A stretch of DNA of 64,000 nucleotides from an uncultured Bacteroidales bacterium (GTDB taxonomy: Bacteria > Bacteroidota > Bacteroidia > Bacteroidales > UBA932), in the NCBI GenBank assembly GCA_900317925.1, contig ONIQ01000009.1, positions 1 through 64,000 of the forward strand, given 5' to 3'. Shown here piece by piece: positions 1-9,470 of the stretch. The stretch's first letter is position 1, and every line of letters starts with the position of its first letter. The position numbers and the translations under genes are program-made. Below the pieces are notes generated by a model. The model did not search any database and was not told where the DNA came from. It saw nothing but the letters and a program-made list of their open reading frames with translations.

Positions 1-765
1 GTTTACATCCAGTATGTGGGTACGCTGGTCCAGAGCGGCAACTACCTGAACGTGACCATTCCGGGCGTAGAGGGCAAGGACGGCAGCATCGCCTATCCTT
101 CCGCGGATTACAGCGCTTTCTATAACAAGGAAGTGAAAGTGACCGGCTTCTATCTGGGCGGCCAGACGCACTATAGCACCATGGTGGTGAAACTGGAGGC
201 CACGGATGGCACCGGTGGCGGTTCCGGCGGTGATACGGGTACCGGCCAGACGTTCTCCACCATTGCCGGCCTGGCGAACGATGCCGATGTAGAGACCAAC
301 GAGGTTCTGGTGGTGGGCAAGCATGCCCGTGGCGCGATGCTGCAGGAAGGCTCTGCCTATATGCTGGCCTTTGACGCGAACGGCGTGAATGCCAATGTGG
401 GCGACAAGGTGGTCGTCACTGGTAAAAAGGGCACCTACAGCGGTATGGCCCAGATCACCAGCCCGTCCGTGACGGTAAAATCAACCGGTAACACGGTTAC
501 CTATCCCACCCCGAAGGTGCTGGATGCGACCAATTTTGCCACCTATACGGCCACGGCTCCCGAATATATCCAATATACCGGCAAACTGGTCAAATCGGGC
601 AACTACCTGAATGTGACCATTCCGGGTGTGGAAGGTAAAGACGGAAGCATTGCCTATCCGATTGGCAGTTACGATGAATTTGTGGACAAGAATGTTACGG
701 TGAGCGGCTTCTTTGTAGGCGGTTCCACGCATTACAATACTATGGCCATCACGGTGGTGGAAGCC
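1..765 (+). repeat. Direct duplication of an OB-fold half-module inside the first gene
   Basis: Bases 1-204 and 562-765 encode near-identical segments, offset by exactly 561 bases (187 codons). The DNA copies differ mostly at third codon positions while the core peptide stays identical, so this is an older domain duplication kept by selection rather than a recent copy. Confidence 0.8.
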
Positions 766-1242
766 GGCGGCAGCACCGGCGGCGATACGGGCGGCGGTGA
801 TACCGGCGGGGAGACCGGTGGCAGCGACCCTTATGCCAGCACCCTGACGTGGACGCTGGGGGCCAATGCCAGTGATGCAATTGTCAAGGTGAACGGCTCT
901 TCTACGGGAACCGCCGCCTTGAAGCTCGGCACTTCCAGCAAGGCCGGAACGGCAACCCTGACGGTTCCGGCAGGCGCTTCCAAGATTTCTTTCTATGGTC
1001 TGGGTTGGAAAGGCAAGACCGCAACCTTGACCGTCAAGATGACCGGCATGACCGACAAACAGACGGAATGTACGGCCAACGAAGGTGTGACCAATAATTC
1101 CCCGTTTACGGTGACGGTTGCCGGTACCGACAAAAAGACCATCGACCTGGGTTCCGCCCTGGGAAGTGCGGCTACGGTGACGGTTACCACCGAAGGCTCT
1201 ACGAATACCCGTGTTGTTCTCTTTGGCTTTGTATCTGAATGA
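1..1242 (+). CDS. OB-fold (DUF5689-like) surface protein, 5' end missing
   Basis: The frame is open from base 1, so the start and any signal peptide lie left of the window; 413 codons are seen. The visible part holds OB-fold-like segments of the DUF5689 type joined by Gly/Thr/Asp-rich linkers (about codons 74-87 and 262-279) and ends in a roughly 130-residue beta-rich domain. The segment starting YIQY and containing SGNYLNVTIPGVEGKDGS occurs twice, 187 codons apart. DUF5689-like OB folds in Bacteroidota often accompany secreted nucleases, and the next two genes are nucleases, so a role in nucleic-acid binding at the cell surface is inferred. The stop overlaps the next start as ATGA, which suggests translational coupling. 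The catalytic or binding target is not shown by the sequence. Confidence 0.75.
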   Translation, partial: VYIQYVGTLVQSGNYLNVTIPGVEGKDGSIAYPSADYSAFYNKEVKVTGFYLGGQTHYSTMVVKLEATDGTGGGSGGDTGTGQTFSTIAGLANDADVETNEVLVVGKHARGAMLQEGSAYMLAFDANGVNANVGDKVVVTGKKGTYSGMAQITSPSVTVKSTGNTVTYPTPKVLDATNFATYTATAPEYIQYTGKLVKSGNYLNVTIPGVEGKDGSIAYPIGSYDEFVDKNVTVSGFFVGGSTHYNTMAITVVEAGGSTGGDTGGGDTGGETGGSDPYASTLTWTLGANASDAIVKVNGSSTGTAALKLGTSSKAGTATLTVPAGASKISFYGLGWKGKTATLTVKMTGMTDKQTECTANEGVTNNSPFTVTVAGTDKKTIDLGSALGSAATVTVTTEGSTNTRVVLFGFVSE

Positions 1243-2411
1243 AACGGCTCGTTTATATAGCAGCGTTTCTGACGCTGATGTCCTGCGGCGGCGGGAGCAA
1301 TGATCCCGCCGCCGTGGAGGCCAGGCTGTCCGTCAAGACCAATCCGGTTTCCAGTGCCAAAGGAAGCCAGTTCGTGACGGTGACGGCGTCGGGATCCTGG
1401 ACGCTTTCTACCTCGGCCGACTGGGTGACAGCCAATCCTACGTCCGGTTCCGGCTCCACGTCCAACGTGGTCTTGAGCTGGAGTGCCAATTCGGTGGCTG
1501 GTTCCCCGGACCGGACGGCGGACCTGATTCTGAACGTGGGCGGCAAATCCACCCAGCTGGTCCTTACCCAATTGGGCGTACCCGAAGTGATCCCTCGCGA
1601 CGGCGGTGGCAGCACCTATCCGGCCGGGAATGTGAAGGGAACGCCCGGCTGGATGGAAATGCCCGAGATTCCCGCTTCTCACGACGGATACGGCGTCTAT
1701 ACGCATGATATGACCATCGGCAGCACCCACATCCGCAACTATTCCTTCTATTGGGACTATCAGAACCTGGTGGCCTGGTGGGTGGCCTATCCGTTGAATG
1801 CGTGGTTGGTGGGTACCGGCAGCCGTTCGGACCAATGGGGACTGGATCCCTTGCTGGCCGAAAAATACCAGCCTGTCCTGTACAGTGGCTACAAGGGCGG
1901 TTCCTATGACCGCGGACACCAGCTTCCGTCGGCCGACCGGCTCCATTATAGCGCCAACGTGGCGACCTTCTATTTCACGAACATGACCCCGCAGCTGAGC
2001 GCCTTCAACCAGAATATCTGGGCCAACTTTGAAAACAGGGTCCGTTCCTGGGGGAATGGTTCCGACACCCTGTATGTGGTGACGGGCTGCGTGCCGGGCA
2101 AGAGTACGACAAAGGCCACGGATAACATGGGCAAGAGCGTAACGGTGCCGGAAGGCTATTTCAAAGCCGTCTTGCGATATAAGGCCAATTCCACGTTCGG
2201 ATTCAGTGACTATGCGGGCTGTGCCGTTTACCTGGAGCACCGGAGCTATTCCGAAACGACGGTGAACAAGGAGATGTCCATATCTATCGCGGATCTGGAG
2301 AAGAAACTTGGTTATCAGTTCTTCGTGAATCTGCCGGCCAAGGTGGGCGCGGAGACCGCAACCAAGATCAAGTCACAGGATCCCAAGACTGTCGCCTGGT
2401 GGTGGCAATAG
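1239..2411 (+). CDS. BACON-domain DNA/RNA non-specific endonuclease lipoprotein
   Basis: Predicted secreted nuclease of 390 residues that should hydrolyse DNA and RNA with a single divalent metal. A lipoprotein signal ends at LTLMSC (Cys16). Residues about 28-113 form a BACON-type beta-sandwich (GSWTLSTSADWVTANPTSG), a domain that commonly tethers Bacteroidota enzymes to ligands or to the surface. The NUC1/Serratia-nuclease domain fills the rest: the signature DRGH lies at 224-227 with His227 as the expected base, followed by FTNMTPQ and FNQNIW, whose Asn is the expected metal ligand. The start overlaps the upstream stop by four bases. Substrate range is family knowledge, not shown here. Confidence 0.9.
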   Translation: MKRLVYIAAFLTLMSCGGGSNDPAAVEARLSVKTNPVSSAKGSQFVTVTASGSWTLSTSADWVTANPTSGSGSTSNVVLSWSANSVAGSPDRTADLILNVGGKSTQLVLTQLGVPEVIPRDGGGSTYPAGNVKGTPGWMEMPEIPASHDGYGVYTHDMTIGSTHIRNYSFYWDYQNLVAWWVAYPLNAWLVGTGSRSDQWGLDPLLAEKYQPVLYSGYKGGSYDRGHQLPSADRLHYSANVATFYFTNMTPQLSAFNQNIWANFENRVRSWGNGSDTLYVVTGCVPGKSTTKATDNMGKSVTVPEGYFKAVLRYKANSTFGFSDYAGCAVYLEHRSYSETTVNKEMSISIADLEKKLGYQFFVNLPAKVGAETATKIKSQDPKTVAWWWQ

Positions 2412-2430
2412 ATTTTAGAGACAGTTGATT

Positions 2431-3495
2431 ATGAAGAGAGTTGTTTATTTTGTTTTAATTTTCTTGCTCATCATACCCCTGATGTCCTGCGCCCAGGGGA
2501 AGCGGAGTTATGTGATCGGGTTCTACAACCTGGAGAACCTGTTCGATACCTACCACGATGAGGGTAAGAACGATTACGAATACCTTCCCGACGGTGCCAA
2601 CCAGTGGACCGAAGCGAAATATGCCAAAAAACTCCACAACATGGCCTCGGTTATCCGGGCGATGAAGGATGAGAACAAAGTTTGGCATGCGTTGCTGGGC
2701 GTAAGCGAAATCGAGAACCGCCACGTGCTGGAGGATCTGGTCTCCCAGCCGGAGATTGCCGAGGCGAACTACCAGATCGTCCACTACGACGGTCCCGACC
2801 GCCGCGGTGTGGATGTGGCCCTGCTCTATCGGCCCAACCAGTTCAAGGTGCTGGAAAGCAAATCCATTCCCTTTGATTTCAACTCCAGCATCGAGTTCTC
2901 CCTGAACGAGGAAGAGAAGGCGTATTTCCGCACCCGCGACATCCTGATGGTGCGCGGCATGCTGGGGAACGAGATGTTTGCGGTTTTCGTGGCGCATCTT
3001 CCGTCCCGTATCGGCGGGAAAGGTTTTGACCTTCGCAGCCGTGGCGGGGAAATCATGTACCAGGAGTCCATGAAGCTGATGGAAGCGTATCCGGACATCA
3101 AGATTGTGGCCATGGGCGATATGAACGATAACCCCACCGATCCTTCCATGGCGGTTTACATGCATGGAAAGGAAAACATCGACGAGGTGGAGCAGGAGGA
3201 TTTCTTCTCGCCCTTCGTATCCATGCTGAAGTCGGGCTACGGTTCGCTGGCCTACCAGGGTGAATGGAACATCTACGATATCATCGTGGTAAACGCCAAC
3301 CTGTGCCGGGGCGAGGGCTTGAAGATCCGGCCCATCGTGAAGAAGAAGTTCTACGGACGAATCTTCAATCCGCCGTTCATGACGCAGCAGGAAGGCCCCT
3401 ATGCCGGAACGCCGTTCCGGACCTTCTCCGGTGGTGCGTTCATCGGCGGTTACAGCGACCACTATCCTACCTATATTGTTGTAAGTAATAAGTAA
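2431..3495 (+). CDS. Endonuclease/exonuclease/phosphatase-family lipoprotein
   Basis: Protein of 354 residues with a lipoprotein signal ending at LMSC (Cys20) followed by an EEP-fold catalytic domain. Visible signatures are FYNLENLFDT (about 31-40), VSEIENR with the metal-binding Glu (about 91-97), the MGDMNDNP motif in the middle, and GYSDHYPTYI near the end carrying the catalytic Asp-His. The family includes DNase I-like nucleases and phosphodiesterases; its place between a non-specific nuclease and a TonB receptor favours a nuclease. I chose the ATG at 2431 over a TTG two codons earlier because the signal peptide then begins MKR as in its neighbours. The gap to the next gene is 5 bases. 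Confidence 0.85.
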   Translation: MKRVVYFVLIFLLIIPLMSCAQGKRSYVIGFYNLENLFDTYHDEGKNDYEYLPDGANQWTEAKYAKKLHNMASVIRAMKDENKVWHALLGVSEIENRHVLEDLVSQPEIAEANYQIVHYDGPDRRGVDVALLYRPNQFKVLESKSIPFDFNSSIEFSLNEEEKAYFRTRDILMVRGMLGNEMFAVFVAHLPSRIGGKGFDLRSRGGEIMYQESMKLMEAYPDIKIVAMGDMNDNPTDPSMAVYMHGKENIDEVEQEDFFSPFVSMLKSGYGSLAYQGEWNIYDIIVVNANLCRGEGLKIRPIVKKKFYGRIFNPPFMTQQEGPYAGTPFRTFSGGAFIGGYSDHYPTYIVVSNK

Positions 3496-3500
3496 TCAAT

Positions 3501-6389
3501 ATGTTTAAGAAAGTTACATTGGCGCTTGCCGCGTTGCTGGTGGCCTTGGGGGTGCAAGCCCAGGAGCCGACCGGCGGCGTGAAAGGTTCGGTGGTGAGCC
3601 GTACCGACCGGGCGCCCATCCAGAATGCGGCCATCACGCTGGTCCAGGGGACGGTGACGGTTGCCGAGACGGTAACGGATGAACAGGGTGCCTTCTTGAT
3701 TCCGCACCTGGAGAACGGAATGTACGACCTGATCGTCAATGCGGCCGAGTACCTCGAAACCCGGGTGAACGTGAACGTGAACGATGGATACGTAAAGAAT
3801 CTCTTCACCATCTCCTTGACGCTGGTCAAGAGCGAGGTGACGGACGAGTTCTTCGAGGAGTTCGATATGGACGATACCGGATATGCCGACACGCCGACCA
3901 TCCTCTTCGGACAGAATGACGTGTTCAACAACATCGCCGGTTACAATTTCAGTGCCGTCCGTTTCCGTGCCCGCGGTTATGCGAGCGAGACGCAGGATGT
4001 GTATGTGGCCGGTGTGCGGTTGAACGATGCCGTTACCGGTTACTCGCCCTATTCGCTGTGGAGCGGCCTGAACGAGGCCACCCGTACCAAGAGTTCCGTC
4101 AGCGGATCCGAGATTTCGGACTATGGCGTGGGCGGCTACAACGGCCTTACCAACCTGCCGCTGAATGCCTCGAACGTCCGCACGGGCTGGCGGGGAAGCG
4201 TGCTGACCAACAGCGCCTTATACCGCCTCCGCCTGATGCTCACCTACGCATCGGGACGCTTGGACAACGGCTGGTCCTATGCCTTCAACGCATCGGTCCG
4301 AATGGGTGGAAACGACTGGGTGCGGGGCGTGTACTACCGCTCGTTCGCCTATTATGGTGCCGTGGAGAAATTCTTCAACGATACGCACAAACTGGGATTT
4401 GTGTTCATGGCGGCTCCCGGCGAGCGCGGAAAGGCGAATGCTTCCACGCAAGAGGTGTATGACCTGATGGGGGACAACATGTATAACTCCAACTGGGGCT
4501 ACCAGAACGGCAAGGTGCGCAATTCACGCGTGTCCATCACCCATGAACCGATTGCCATCCTGAAGTACGACTTCACGCCGTCCGACAAGTTCAAGGGGAG
4601 TGCAACCCTGCTGTACCGCTTCGGCCGGAATGGCAATACGGCCCTGGATTGGTACGATGCGGCCGACCCCCGCCCGGATTACTACAAGAACCTGCCGAGT
4701 TACTTCTACATGGAGAACACCGACTACAAGCGGCTGAATCCGGCGAAAGCGGCCTGGGCCCGCGACTCGTGGGATTACCAGATTCCGGAGATCGTCCATG
4801 TGGACTGGGACCGCATGATCAATGTGAACAGCCAGAATTACGAGGAAGGGGAGAGACGCGCGAAATACATCGTACAGGAACGCCGTGTGGACCAGAAGGA
4901 CTTCAACGCCGCGGTGAATTTCCGCTGGCGCACCGCGAAGAACTTCACCCTGACCGGCGGTGCCGATATCCGCGTGAACCAGACCGAATTCTTCAACGTG
5001 GTGAACGACCTGCTGGGCGGCGACTACTTCCTGGATGTGGATAATTTCGCCGAACGGGATTTCGCCGCCTATCCGACCATGGTGCAGAATGACCTGGATT
5101 ACTTCATGCACGAGGGGCATGCCCGCAAGGTCCGCAAAGGCGACAAATACGGCAACGATTACTACGCCCAGATCCGCAATGGCAACCTCTGGGCCAGCGG
5201 CCGCCTCACCCTGGGCAATTTCTCCGCCAACGTAGCCGGTCGGGCAGGCTTCAGCGCGTTCTGGCGGGAAGGCCTGGTCCGCAAGGGCCTCTTCCCGGGC
5301 GTAACCGAAACCGGTGCGCAGATTATCTGGAACGGCCAGTCCATCACTACGTATGACGATGAGGGACAGCCGATTACCTCGTACGGAACATCCAAGGTGC
5401 AGAAATTCTTTACCTACTCCGGAAAGGTTAACTTGAATTACGTCATCAAGGGCGGTCACCGCTTCTATGCAAGTGGTGGTTACTTCAACGAAGCCCCGCA
5501 TTTCAACCAGGCGTTTATGTCGCCGCGTACCCGCAACTCCGTGGTGCCCAATCTGACGACGACCAAGATCCTCACGGGCGATGTGAATTACCAGTTCAGC
5601 TCGAACGGCTACAATGTCCGTCTGACCGGTTACTACACCACCATCAAGGACCAGTCCAAGGTGATGAGTTTCTTCGATGATTCCCAGAACTCCATGACGA
5701 ACTTCGCCATGAGCGGCATCGACGAGCGCCACGTCGGGTTGGAATTCGGTTTCAAGGTGCCCACCTTTATCCCGAACCTCTCCTTGCAGGGTGTGTTGAG
5801 CTATGGCAAATACATCTATACGTCCAACCCGAAGATGTACCAGACCGTGGACAACAACGCCACCATCGTGGCCGATACCTATGGCGTTACCATCCCGTAT
5901 TGGAAGAGTCATCCCACCGAGGATGGGGGAACGGTGCAACACTATGTGCCGTCCACGCCGCAGCTGGCGGCCAGCCTGGGCTTCGCCTGGAACAAGAATT
6001 ACTGGTTCATCGATGCCGATGTGGATTACTTCGACAAGGCCTACCTGGACATGAACCCGCTCTATCGTACCGATATGGCGACGGCCGGTCCGGACAAGAT
6101 GGTTACCTACACGGAGGTCGATTACATGGCATCCCAGGAGAAATTCGATCCGGCCTGGCTCGTGAACGTGAGCGTAGGCAAATCGTGGTACATCCACCGC
6201 AAGTATCAGCTCGGATTCTCGCTGAACGTCAAGAATGTGCTGAATAACAAGAGCGTGAAGACCGGCGGTTATGAGCAGACGCGAATCGTGGAGAATACGT
6301 CCGGCAAGGAACGCTACTACCGTTTCGACCCGAAGTATTTCTACATGGCGGGTACCAATTATATGTTGAACATTTATTTCAGATTCTAA
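3501..6389 (+). CDS. TonB-dependent receptor with N-terminal carboxypeptidase-like domain
   Basis: Outer-membrane beta-barrel of 962 residues. It has a cleavable signal (MFKKVTLALAALLVALGVQA), then a CarboxypepD_reg/CNA-like fold (about 27-110), a plug region with YNFSAVRFRARGYASETQDV and VYVAGVRLNDAV, and a long barrel rich in aromatic-flanked strands that ends in the aromatic C-terminus YFRF. This is the SusC-like architecture of Bacteroidota, yet no SusD-like lipoprotein follows; a DUF5689 lipoprotein takes that position instead. It would import oligomers with energy from the ExbB/ExbD/TonB complex encoded near 55 kb. The cargo is inferred from the neighbours to be nucleic-acid breakdown products; nothing in the receptor sequence proves it. 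Confidence 0.92.
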   Translation: MFKKVTLALAALLVALGVQAQEPTGGVKGSVVSRTDRAPIQNAAITLVQGTVTVAETVTDEQGAFLIPHLENGMYDLIVNAAEYLETRVNVNVNDGYVKNLFTISLTLVKSEVTDEFFEEFDMDDTGYADTPTILFGQNDVFNNIAGYNFSAVRFRARGYASETQDVYVAGVRLNDAVTGYSPYSLWSGLNEATRTKSSVSGSEISDYGVGGYNGLTNLPLNASNVRTGWRGSVLTNSALYRLRLMLTYASGRLDNGWSYAFNASVRMGGNDWVRGVYYRSFAYYGAVEKFFNDTHKLGFVFMAAPGERGKANASTQEVYDLMGDNMYNSNWGYQNGKVRNSRVSITHEPIAILKYDFTPSDKFKGSATLLYRFGRNGNTALDWYDAADPRPDYYKNLPSYFYMENTDYKRLNPAKAAWARDSWDYQIPEIVHVDWDRMINVNSQNYEEGERRAKYIVQERRVDQKDFNAAVNFRWRTAKNFTLTGGADIRVNQTEFFNVVNDLLGGDYFLDVDNFAERDFAAYPTMVQNDLDYFMHEGHARKVRKGDKYGNDYYAQIRNGNLWASGRLTLGNFSANVAGRAGFSAFWREGLVRKGLFPGVTETGAQIIWNGQSITTYDDEGQPITSYGTSKVQKFFTYSGKVNLNYVIKGGHRFYASGGYFNEAPHFNQAFMSPRTRNSVVPNLTTTKILTGDVNYQFSSNGYNVRLTGYYTTIKDQSKVMSFFDDSQNSMTNFAMSGIDERHVGLEFGFKVPTFIPNLSLQGVLSYGKYIYTSNPKMYQTVDNNATIVADTYGVTIPYWKSHPTEDGGTVQHYVPSTPQLAASLGFAWNKNYWFIDADVDYFDKAYLDMNPLYRTDMATAGPDKMVTYTEVDYMASQEKFDPAWLVNVSVGKSWYIHRKYQLGFSLNVKNVLNNKSVKTGGYEQTRIVENTSGKERYYRFDPKYFYMAGTNYMLNIYFRF

Positions 6390-6393
6390 GGAT

Positions 6394-7437
6394 ATGAGAA
6401 AGATTTTGTATTCCCTGGCTTTTGCAGCCGTCCTTCTCGTTTCCTGCGAGGAGTGGGAGCCGGTCTTCACGAAGTATGAGGACGAGCCGACTTTCAAGCC
6501 CGTTGAAATGACGCCGAACATCACCATCGCCGAACTGAAGGCCCTGTACCAAAAGGAAGGGGACCCGGTGAAGATCGACGAAGAACTCATCATCGGCGGC
6601 CAGGTGGTCTCCGAGGACCGTTCCGGCAACATCTACAAGGAATTGTACATCCAGGACGCTTCGGGTGCCATCTCCATCAAGATGGGCCAGTATTCCATGT
6701 ACAACGACTATAAACCCGGCCAGTGGGTCTATGTGAAATGCTCCGGTCTTACCCTGGGTAGTTACAGCGGCATGCTGCAGCTTGGCTTCATGGACCCGTC
6801 CGGAGATTATGAGACCGCCTACCTGGAAGAAAAGAACATCATCGCCACGCATGTGTTCAAGGGCAAACTGGATACCCCGGTACAGCCGCTTGAAATGAAG
6901 GAGGCGGATCTTGTCGAAGCTTTGAAGGAAGGCAGTCTCAAGAGCGACAAGTTCGGCCGCCTGGTAACGCTCAAGGGTCTGAAATACAACGGCAAGATCT
7001 TCTGCCTGGTCTATATCGACTATGACAAGGATACCAAGCTGGCATCGAACCGGATTTTCCTGTCGGACCAGACCTACGGCGTGACCACCTGGGCGATGAC
7101 CAAAAATGGCTTCCTGGCCTATCTGAATGCGGGCAACTTCGACAAGGCGACCTCTTCGGCCCCGTACTATCCGGACAGGGCTTCCACCTCTGTGGCCGAC
7201 TTGAAGGACATCCTCATCAAAAATGCCAGCGCCTACAGTGTAAGCCAGTATTTCATCGTGGGGAAGACCGATGTCCAGATCCGTACCAGCGGCTATGCCC
7301 GTTTCGCGGATTCCCAGATGGACCCGCGCATCCTTACGGGCGAGGTTACCATTGATGTGACGGGTATCCTGGCCATTTACAACGGGGGTATCCAGTTTAC
7401 CCTGATCGACGAAAACAGCATTTCTATCAACGAATAA
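6394..7437 (+). CDS. DUF5689-type OB-fold lipoprotein
   Basis: Lipoprotein of 347 residues; the signal ends LLVSC (Cys18). Residues about 45-150 (ITIAELKALYQ, IGGQVVSEDRSGNIYKELYI, GAISIKMG) match the DUF5689 OB-fold pattern. A second half resembles the OB segments of the first gene (ILTGEVTIDVTGILAIYNGG near the end). It starts 4 bases after the TonB receptor stop, the slot where SusD normally sits, so it may be the surface partner of that receptor. Function beyond polymer binding is unknown. Confidence 0.8.
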   Translation: MRKILYSLAFAAVLLVSCEEWEPVFTKYEDEPTFKPVEMTPNITIAELKALYQKEGDPVKIDEELIIGGQVVSEDRSGNIYKELYIQDASGAISIKMGQYSMYNDYKPGQWVYVKCSGLTLGSYSGMLQLGFMDPSGDYETAYLEEKNIIATHVFKGKLDTPVQPLEMKEADLVEALKEGSLKSDKFGRLVTLKGLKYNGKIFCLVYIDYDKDTKLASNRIFLSDQTYGVTTWAMTKNGFLAYLNAGNFDKATSSAPYYPDRASTSVADLKDILIKNASAYSVSQYFIVGKTDVQIRTSGYARFADSQMDPRILTGEVTIDVTGILAIYNGGIQFTLIDENSISINE

Positions 7438-7444
7438 TCCTTTT

Positions 7445-9463
7445 ATGAAGAAAATCCTTTCCATGATGGCTTTGGCAACAGCGCTTGCTTCTTGTTCCCG
7501 CGAGAATCCTTTCCTGCAGGAGTGGAATACCCCGTACGGTATTCCTCCGTTCGACAAAATCGAACTCAACGACTATATTCCTGCCTTGAAGGCCGGCATC
7601 GAACAGCAGAATGCCGAAGTGGAGGCCATTCTGGCCAATCCTGAGGCTCCTACGTTCGACAACGTGATCGGCGCCTACGAGCATAGCGGCGAAATCCTCT
7701 CGAAGGTGGTGGGCGTGCTGTTCAACCTGTCCGAAACCGACAACAGCCCCGAGATGGAGGCTATCATGGATGAGGCCTTGCCTCTGCTGACCGAGCATGA
7801 CAACTCCTTGAGCATGAATCCGGACCTGTACGCCAAGGTGAAAGCTGTGTACGATGCGGACCAGAGCGGTCTTACGCGCGAGCAGCAGATGGTGCTGAAA
7901 AAGCACTATGAGGGCTTTACGCGCAGCGGTATCGGTCTGCCTGCAGCCGAGCAGGAAGAGATGAAGGAGATCAACCTGAAGCTCGCCGCCGCCCAGCAGA
8001 AATTCGGCAACAACCTCCTGGCGGAGAACAATGCCTTCAAGGAAAAGTTCGGCATTCCCATTTCTTCTTACACGACGGAGATGACTACGTGTGCCGACCG
8101 TGACCGCCGCGAGGCCATGTTCCGCGCCTATTCTTCGCGCGGCAACAATGGAGGCGAGCTGGACAACAACGCCCTTTGCCTGGAAATCCTGCGCCTGCGT
8201 GCCCGCAAGGCTGAAATGCTGGGATTCCCGAACTTCGCGGCCTACCAGCTGGACAACAAGATGGCTAAGGACCCCGTTACGGTGGATACCTTCCTGGCCA
8301 AGATCATGGGGCCGGCGGTGGAAAAGGCCAAACGGGAAGTCTATGATATGCAGCAGATGATGGATGCCGATGTGGCGGCCGGCCTCCTGCCGGCGGGTTC
8401 CCGCATCCAGCCCTGGGACTGGTTCTACTATGCCGAGAAAGTGCGTGCGGCAAAATACGCCCTGGACGAGAGCCAGACCGCCCCGTATTTCAAGCTGGAG
8501 AATGTCCGCGACGGCGTCTTCAAAACGGCCGAAAAGGTGTACGGCATCCAGATTGAGCCCTTGGAGGGAATCCAGGTGTATCATCCCGAAGTAGAGGTTT
8601 TCAAGGTATCCGATGCCGACGGCTCCCTGCTGGGTATCTTCCTCACCGACTATCTGCCGCGTTCCTCGAAGCGGGGCGGTGCCTGGATGAACAATTTCCG
8701 CGACCAGTATATCGATGCGAAGGGGACCGATGTGCGGCCAATCATCGTAAATGTGTGCAACATGACTCCTCCCACGGAGGACAAGCCATCCCTCATCACC
8801 ATCGACGGCGTGCAGACCCTCTATCACGAGTTCGGACATGCCCTGCACGGCCTGCTGACCAAGTGCACCTATCCCAGTGTGAGCGGTACGGCTGTGGCGC
8901 GCGACTTTGTAGAGACCTTCTCACAGTTTAATGAGAACTGGGCTTTCCAGCCGGAAATCCTGGCCCTGTATGCCCGGCATTACCAGACGGGAGAGATGAT
9001 CCCCGACTCGCTGGTGGCCAAAATCAACAACGCCCTCAAATTCAACCAGGGCTTCATGACCACCGAACTCTGTGCCGCGTCCATCCTGGATATGAAGTGG
9101 CACGAGTTGACGGCTGCCCAGCTGGCCGATGTGGACGTGGAAGCCTTTGAGAAAAAGGCTTGTGCGGAGATGGGGCTGATCGATGAGATTATCCCGCGTT
9201 ATCGTACCACCTACTTCAATCACATCTTCAACAGCGGTTATAGCGCCGGCTATTACAGCTACCTGTGGGCCGAGGTCCTGGACAAGGACGCCTTTGAGCA
9301 TTTCCAGCAGGAAGGCCTGTACAACCCGGCCGTGGCGAACGCCTTCCGCCGGATCCTGTTAGAGAAAGGCGGCAGCGAAGAGCCCATGACCCTGTACCGC
9401 GAATTCCGCGGCGGAGATCCGGACCCGGACGCCTTGTTGCGCGCCCGTGGGCTGATGGAGTAG
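7445..9463 (+). CDS. M3-family zinc metallopeptidase lipoprotein (peptidyl-dipeptidase Dcp type)
   Basis: Protein of 672 residues, normal length for M3 oligopeptidases. The lipoprotein signal ends ALASC (Cys17). The zinc site HEFGHALH is at residues 461-468 (His461, Glu462, His465), with the third ligand Glu490 in DFVETFSQF. The C-terminal substrate-closing region YNHIFNSGYSAGYYSYLWAE-like (FNHIFNSGYSAGYYSYLW) fits the Dcp branch. It should cut short peptides or remove C-terminal dipeptides, in the periplasm or outside the cell. It sits 7 bases after the DUF5689 gene and 7 before GH89, so it is probably cotranscribed with them. Confidence 0.93.
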   Translation: MKKILSMMALATALASCSRENPFLQEWNTPYGIPPFDKIELNDYIPALKAGIEQQNAEVEAILANPEAPTFDNVIGAYEHSGEILSKVVGVLFNLSETDNSPEMEAIMDEALPLLTEHDNSLSMNPDLYAKVKAVYDADQSGLTREQQMVLKKHYEGFTRSGIGLPAAEQEEMKEINLKLAAAQQKFGNNLLAENNAFKEKFGIPISSYTTEMTTCADRDRREAMFRAYSSRGNNGGELDNNALCLEILRLRARKAEMLGFPNFAAYQLDNKMAKDPVTVDTFLAKIMGPAVEKAKREVYDMQQMMDADVAAGLLPAGSRIQPWDWFYYAEKVRAAKYALDESQTAPYFKLENVRDGVFKTAEKVYGIQIEPLEGIQVYHPEVEVFKVSDADGSLLGIFLTDYLPRSSKRGGAWMNNFRDQYIDAKGTDVRPIIVNVCNMTPPTEDKPSLITIDGVQTLYHEFGHALHGLLTKCTYPSVSGTAVARDFVETFSQFNENWAFQPEILALYARHYQTGEMIPDSLVAKINNALKFNQGFMTTELCAASILDMKWHELTAAQLADVDVEAFEKKACAEMGLIDEIIPRYRTTYFNHIFNSGYSAGYYSYLWAEVLDKDAFEHFQQEGLYNPAVANAFRRILLEKGGSEEPMTLYREFRGGDPDPDALLRARGLME

Positions 9464-9470
9464 CGACACC

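Noticed and set aside
3501..7437. SusC/SusD pair
   Set aside because: The gene after the TonB-dependent receptor is a DUF5689 lipoprotein, without the TPR-like helical pattern of SusD.
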